A DNA stretch of 64,000 nt from Verrucomicrobiaceae bacterium UBA7681 (GTDB taxonomy: Bacteria; Verrucomicrobiota; Verrucomicrobiia; Verrucomicrobiales; Verrucomicrobiaceae). The stretch covers positions 121,288-185,287 of the forward strand of contig DLGZ01000009.1 in the NCBI GenBank assembly GCA_002482965.1, written 5' to 3'. This document shows, piece by piece, positions 59,424 to 64,000 of the stretch. The notes beneath the pieces are model-generated. The model made no database searches, was not told the DNA's origin, and worked only from the letters and a program-made list of their open reading frames with translations. How positions within the stretch are numbered: the stretch's first letter is position 1; each line of letters begins with the position of its first letter. The translations under genes were made by a program, and so were the position numbers.

Positions 59424-60865
59424 CAATGCCGTTAAGCTATAATTGCTGTACTTTGTGATTTCATGGTTAACTGACATGGGATGCACCCGCCATCCGATGC
59501 TGTTGTGGTCCAAGACTCGTCCGTTGATCTCGTCAGCCGGATTCTCAGGCTGCTGCAATGGAGCAGCGATGAACTTGAGACGGCTGACCAGAAGCGCCAT
59601 CAGGGGCCTCGTCGCAAGATTTTCGACTGGCAGATCATCGTTGGCCTCATCGCCCACTCCCTGCCTTTTGCCGGTCGCTTCTCCCAATGCCTGCGCCATT
59701 TTTTCGGCATGACTCTCACTGACTCCGCCCTCAGCCAGCGCCGCCAGCAACTTGGCGAGGACATCTTCCTGCTGATCATGCGTGAGACCTTGCGGCCTCT
59801 GGCCGATGCGAATGTGCATGCAGCCTGCTTTTTTGCGGGGCTGCGGCTCCTTGGCATCGACGGCACGCGCTGGAACGTGACCAACACTGAGCAGCACCTG
59901 GCGCGCATGACCAAGATGCAGACGCGCAACGGCAGCGCCGCCTTCGCCCACATCCGCATGGCCGCGCTGGTGGAACTGGGCACCCATGCGCCGCTGCACG
60001 CGACGCTGGGGCTTGACGGTGAGAGCGAGCAGGCGCTGAGCCTGCCATTGCTGCAGGCACTGCCGCAGCACAGCCTGCTGATCCTCGACCGCCTCTATGG
60101 GTATGCAGCCGTGATTGACACACTGCAGCAGCAGTGCGACCCGGCGAAGGCGCAGCACTATCTGGTGCGGGTAAAGGACAAGCTCGCAGCCGCAGTGCGC
60201 ACGCCGCTGGGCGACGGCTCCGCCATGGTTGAGGTGCGCCTGTGTGACAAGAAGTGGCGCAAGGTGCTTAAAACGATGTTGGTGCGCGAAGTGCGCGCAC
60301 GTGTGTGGAGCCGCATGCAAGAGAAGTGGGTGGAGGTGCGGCTGTGGACCAGCCTGAGCATGGAGCAGGCCGGAGCGCAGAAGCTCATTGAGCTTTATGC
60401 CCGGCGCTGGGAGCAGGAGGTGTTCTACAAGGAGCTCAAATTGCAGGTGGCGCGCAACGGACTGCTGCAAAGCCATACGCCGGAGACCGCACAGCAGGAG
60501 ATCGCCGCGCTGCTGATGGCCTGCACACTGGTGGCAGAGGAACGTCTGGCGGTGGCCGCACAAGCCGGAAATGAGGTGCAGGCTGCCGGAGTGATGCGCA
60601 TAAGTCTGAGCATCTGCATGGAGCAGACCCAAGCACTGTGGCTGGTGCTCAATGCCGCGCAGGGCCTGATGGACCAGGCCGCTCAAGCCGAACTGGTGCG
60701 GCGTGTGCGAGCTCAAATCGCCGCGTGTGCGCTGCCACCGAGACGTCCGCGAAGTTGTGAGCGCAAGGTGCGCCGCCCCCTGGACAAATGGCCGCGCATG
60801 ATCACACCGCGCTCCGTGTCGGCCGACACCAGCTACGAAGTCATCAAGATTGCTTAACGGCATTG
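59424..60865 (+). mobile_element. IS4-family insertion sequence, complete
   Basis: A 1442-bp element with perfect 14-bp terminal inverted repeats (CAATGCCGTTAAGC at 59424-59437 and its complement at 60852-60865) and a 10-bp target duplication (CGCCAAGGCT). One transposase gene fills it and its stop codon lies inside the right inverted repeat. Repeats, duplication and intact gene indicate recent, possibly active, insertion. It lies in a repeat copy between ftsQ and a DUF1080 gene. Confidence 0.93.
59481..60857 (+). CDS. IS4-family DDE transposase
   Basis: A 458-residue transposase. The catalytic triad is Asp127 (GIDGTRW), Asp203 (LILDRLYG) and Glu313 in the IS4 signature Y-x2-R-x3-E-x6-K (Tyr306, Arg309, Glu313, Lys320). 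An N-terminal helical domain (40-95, RRKIFDWQIIVGLIAHSLPF) likely binds the inverted repeats. No frameshift or internal stop is present, so it should be functional. ATG at 59481 is the first in-frame ATG within the element; its TAA is in the right inverted repeat. Confidence 0.95.
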   Translation: MHPPSDAVVVQDSSVDLVSRILRLLQWSSDELETADQKRHQGPRRKIFDWQIIVGLIAHSLPFAGRFSQCLRHFFGMTLTDSALSQRRQQLGEDIFLLIMRETLRPLADANVHAACFFAGLRLLGIDGTRWNVTNTEQHLARMTKMQTRNGSAAFAHIRMAALVELGTHAPLHATLGLDGESEQALSLPLLQALPQHSLLILDRLYGYAAVIDTLQQQCDPAKAQHYLVRVKDKLAAAVRTPLGDGSAMVEVRLCDKKWRKVLKTMLVREVRARVWSRMQEKWVEVRLWTSLSMEQAGAQKLIELYARRWEQEVFYKELKLQVARNGLLQSHTPETAQQEIAALLMACTLVAEERLAVAAQAGNEVQAAGVMRISLSICMEQTQALWLVLNAAQGLMDQAAQAELVRRVRAQIAACALPPRRPRSCERKVRRPLDKWPRMITPRSVSADTSYEVIKIA

Positions 60866-60875
60866 CGCCAAGGCT
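60866..60875. repeat. Target-site duplication, right
   Basis: CGCCAAGGCT immediately after the right inverted repeat; matches 59414-59423. Confidence 0.9.
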
Positions 60876-60915
60876 CGACAACCCTTCGCTATGATGCGCA
60901 GTCCCGTTGGGACTG
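60876..60915 (+). repeat. Dispersed intergenic repeat, copy A right part with hairpin
   Basis: Contains the 16-mer CCCTTCGCTATGATGC (60882-60897), shared exactly with copy B, followed by a 7-bp hairpin, CAGTCCC/GGGACTG over a GTT loop (60899-60915). Confidence 0.7.
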
Positions 60916-61267
60916 GTGTCAGGTGGAGTGGTATGACGAAAGGCAGTGACAACCTGCCAAGAACATTCCACGGCGTAAGATGTGATGCCGCAGGAAAGAC
61001 ATCCCGATGGATTTGATGCCGTCTGATGACTTATAGCAGTTTCCAAAACTCATTTCCGTTTAGCGGACTGTCTGTTGCTCGAATATCATGGGCTCCGGCG
61101 GCGGCTGGCTGAGGACAGCCAGCCCTACCAGCGCTGGGCATGCGCGTGCCCGGGGCGACGAGGTAGGGCGCTTGGTCCTCCAAGCACCGTCGAGCGTCGC
61201 CTCGCGCCGCTTTCCGGAAATCAGTTTCACAAAACGCTATACCAAAGTCGAGGCAGGCTGGCTCGCA
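60916..61267. other. Intergenic region with small hairpins, no gene
   Basis: No coding signal was found. Two GC-rich hairpins are visible: GGCTGGCTG/CAGCCAGCC at 61103-61124 (4-base loop AGGA), and a second at 61167-61188 with one mismatch (CTTGG/CCAAG core, loop TCCT). Neither has a T tract. They may be repetitive extragenic elements or a weak end for the convergent DUF1080 transcript. Confidence 0.5.
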
Positions 61268-62260
61268 CTACTTTCGGACCACCCAGATATTGCGGTAGCG
61301 GACGGGATTGCCGTGGTTCTGGAGGTGGATCGGCCCCGGGGTGTCTGCCTCTTTGTTGGGGGCTGAGGTCGTCGCGCCGGGCAGTTCCTGGTTCTCATGG
61401 ATCACCACGCCGTTGTGTTTGACCGTGATCTTTGCATTCGCGGTTTTCTGGCCCCCGGCAGCGTAGCGGGCGGCGGTAAAGTCGATGTCGTAGGTCTGCC
61501 AAGTGAGGGGTGGCAGGCACATGTTTACCTTTGGAGAAGCGATCTTGTAAAGGCCGCCGCACTCGTTGTCCTTCCCTTCGAGGGCGAAGCTGTCGAGCAT
61601 CTGGACCTCGTAGCGGCCTTGCAGGTAGAGGCCGCTGTTGCCCCGGCCCTGACCACGAGCATCGGGCATGTAGGGCAGGAGGAACTCCAGATGCAGGCTG
61701 CAATCGCCAAAGGTGTCCTCGCTGGTGATGCCCTCCATCAGAGCGCCGATTTCTTCATCGACACGCGATTTGGGGAAACGGTTCACGCCCTTGCCGTCAA
61801 ACAGCACGACAGCGTTCTCCGGCGGTTGGGCGCCCAGGGTGGGTGATTCGCGGTTTATCCGGTTGAGTTCCATGAGTTTTAGGCCGTCGGCATTGTGCAC
61901 CAGGATGCTCGCGCCGTTCACTTCCGCTTTGATGGAACCCTCTGGCGATTCAAATGCCGCGCTCTTTTCGCCTTCGCTCCGTGTGCCGATGACCCGGGTG
62001 ATCGTGGTACGGTCGCCATCCCATCCCGCGCCGGGCAATCCGCCGAGATGGCTCACGGCCTCGAATTTCCCGCCGCCCTGCGCCCAGATCTGCACGCCAT
62101 AGGTTTTGCCGTCCATTTCACCGACGTACTCGCCCTGAATGGGGAAATCATCGTCGGTCTGTGCCGGGTCTGTGAAGGCCTGCGGTTTCGGCTTTGGTGC
62201 TGCAGGCTGCTGGGCATGAATGACTGAGGCAAAGAGAAGGGCGGTGAGGAGGAGGCGCAT
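61268..62260 (-). CDS. DUF1080 (3-keto-disaccharide hydrolase-like) secreted protein
   Basis: A 330-residue secreted protein with a signal peptide (1-16, ending VIHAQ). The C-terminal two thirds is a DUF1080 concanavalin-like domain with NAVVLFDGKGVNRF, FGDCSLHLEFLLPYMPD, RGNSGLYLQGRYEVQMLDSF, the CGGLYKI segment and a GPIHLQNHGNPVRYRNIWV end, all typical. Family members cleave 3-keto-glycosides or bind sugars. An open frame extends 99 codons upstream of ATG 62260 but lacks family similarity; the signal peptide fixes the start. Confidence 0.88.
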   Translation of the reverse strand: MRLLLTALLFASVIHAQQPAAPKPKPQAFTDPAQTDDDFPIQGEYVGEMDGKTYGVQIWAQGGGKFEAVSHLGGLPGAGWDGDRTTITRVIGTRSEGEKSAAFESPEGSIKAEVNGASILVHNADGLKLMELNRINRESPTLGAQPPENAVVLFDGKGVNRFPKSRVDEEIGALMEGITSEDTFGDCSLHLEFLLPYMPDARGQGRGNSGLYLQGRYEVQMLDSFALEGKDNECGGLYKIASPKVNMCLPPLTWQTYDIDFTAARYAAGGQKTANAKITVKHNGVVIHENQELPGATTSAPNKEADTPGPIHLQNHGNPVRYRNIWVVRK

Positions 62261-62938
62261 GGTGGGTGAAGGTGAAGAGCGAACTGATTTACGTCTGTTT
62301 GGGGAAGGGCCGTTCCTTTTATACTGCGGCGAATCACAAAGCTTCAAAAGTGTGCCTCCCCAAATGGAAATGATGATGCATGCCGGCATGATTAAAAAAA
62401 TGCGGCGCGTGTTCGTGTGGCGGAGCTCCCAGAGCCGGTTAAAAACCAGCGCTCCCAGCCCGGACTCACGTGCGGCGCGCAGTTCTTTGCGGGGAGCGCT
62501 GATGTATTGATCCGCGGCAGTATAACGCTTCGGCCAATGCATCTGCCGTGTCATCATCGAGCGTTCGGCAGAGGCCGCCCGCTGATGCGAATCACGTAAT
62601 CAGCAGGAGGCAAAAGCCTGCTGTTATTGACCGTTGTGCAATAGACTGGCTAGAATGGCATTCGATCAATGGTATGGATCGTGCGTTTTGGGAGTATTGG
62701 CAACACCGGCAACAGCGGTGGTGCGTTGAAGACGCTGCTGGTGATCGCGGTGCGCGAAGAATGTGCTGGGTTTGCTTCCCGGATGATGATGGCGCGTTTA
62801 CCAGGGAAGCACTCGCTATCGCTCGGCATCCCTTCGCTATGATGCAGAAGGCCTTTGGCCTTCAAGGCATGGATGTCAGTCCATGTGCAAGTCTCAATAG
62901 TATATGCAGGGGGCCGTGAGAACATTGCCCTGCCAACC
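62261..62938. other. Long intergenic region upstream of DUF1080 gene
   Basis: 678 bases without a convincing gene. The part near 62261-62400 should hold the DUF1080 promoter. Several short frames on either strand lack similarity and a start context. Copy B of the dispersed repeat occupies 62735-62863. The 75 bases after it lead to the pntB stop without a clear terminator. Confidence 0.5.
62735..62863 (+). repeat. Dispersed intergenic repeat, copy B with hairpin
   Basis: Uninterrupted version of the sequence at 59337-59423 plus 60876-60915. It contains the same 16-mer (62830-62845) followed by a 7-bp hairpin of different sequence, GAAGGCC/GGCCTTC over TTT (62847-62863). Confidence 0.7.

Positions 62939-64000
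<1,062 letters not shown>

Noticed and set aside
59232..61046. 604-codon open frame on the - strand
   Set aside because: Antisense to the IS4 transposase and crossing both inverted repeats, so it cannot predate the insertion.
60916..61267. Second IS remnant next to the IS4 element
   Set aside because: Small hairpins are present but no transposase similarity or terminal repeats.
62261..62557. 99-codon upstream extension of the DUF1080 gene, containing a hydrophobic stretch
   Set aside because: A good signal peptide starts at 62260, and the extension would bury it. A separate small gene there cannot be supported.

Overview
The window looks like the chromosome of a free-living member of the Verrucomicrobiota, probably a Prosthecobacter-like Verrucomicrobiaceae. 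That placement is inferred from gene content, not from a marker-gene search. The pointers are Planctomycetes-Verrucomicrobia families (DUF1501, PSCyt1/DUF1549/DUF1553, DUF1080, PQQ-like WRGP proteins), PEP-CTERM surface proteins, and an ftsQ-ftsA-ftsZ block with a divergent FtsZ. Coding density is high and GC content moderately high. I found no tRNA, rRNA or CRISPR array.

Left part (1-12.2 kb): the 3' end of recG, a membrane-anchored unknown, a PIN-TRAM protein, a PEP-CTERM trypsin-like protease, an ankyrin-L,D-transpeptidase fusion and mpl (murein recycling). Next comes a bufferin-like metal-peptide operon: a Cys-rich precursor with a twice-repeated Cys module, a hairpin attenuator, a DUF692 (MNIO) enzyme, a DUF2063 partner and DoxX. 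An ECF sigma factor and a membrane anti-sigma candidate follow directly. The heptamer GGAATAA lies upstream of both the precursor and the sigma gene, suggesting that the sigma factor drives both. A SHOCT-domain protein and a core MetE-like protein close this part.

Middle (12.3-31.5 kb): der-pgsA, aat, speA and a TIGR02206 membrane protein. A small secreted unknown is flanked by 37-bp direct repeats. Then come a DUF3592 protein, two LolC/E-type permeases, an OFA-family MFS carrier with a 39-residue MFS small subunit, a small YHS-like Cys protein, two PilT-like ATPases, an AGE-family epimerase coupled to a TrhO-RluA fusion, and a PQQ-repeat protein.

Glycosylation block (31.6-41 kb): a membrane protein, an LplT-like MFS carrier, four tandem translationally coupled GT1-type glycosyltransferases, and two GT32-type (DXD) glycosyltransferases. 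The second GT32 arose by segmental duplication that left a decayed GT1 3' fragment between the two copies.

Right part (41-64 kb): DUF2071, a lipocalin, DUF1501, a cluster of secreted proteins (TIGR03118, two PEP-CTERM proteins, PhoX), a sterol-desaturase operon with two miniature envelope proteins, a large PSCyt1/DUF1549/DUF1553 protein, an M19-like dipeptidase without the usual HxD metal motif, and ftsZ-ftsA-ftsQ. FtsZ has lost two of the three catalytic T7-loop residues. An intact IS4-family element (14-bp inverted repeats, 10-bp target duplication) has split one copy of a dispersed intergenic repeat. A second copy lies near 62.8 kb, and its hairpin is conserved through compensatory changes. 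A DUF1080 protein and the 3' part of pntB end the window.
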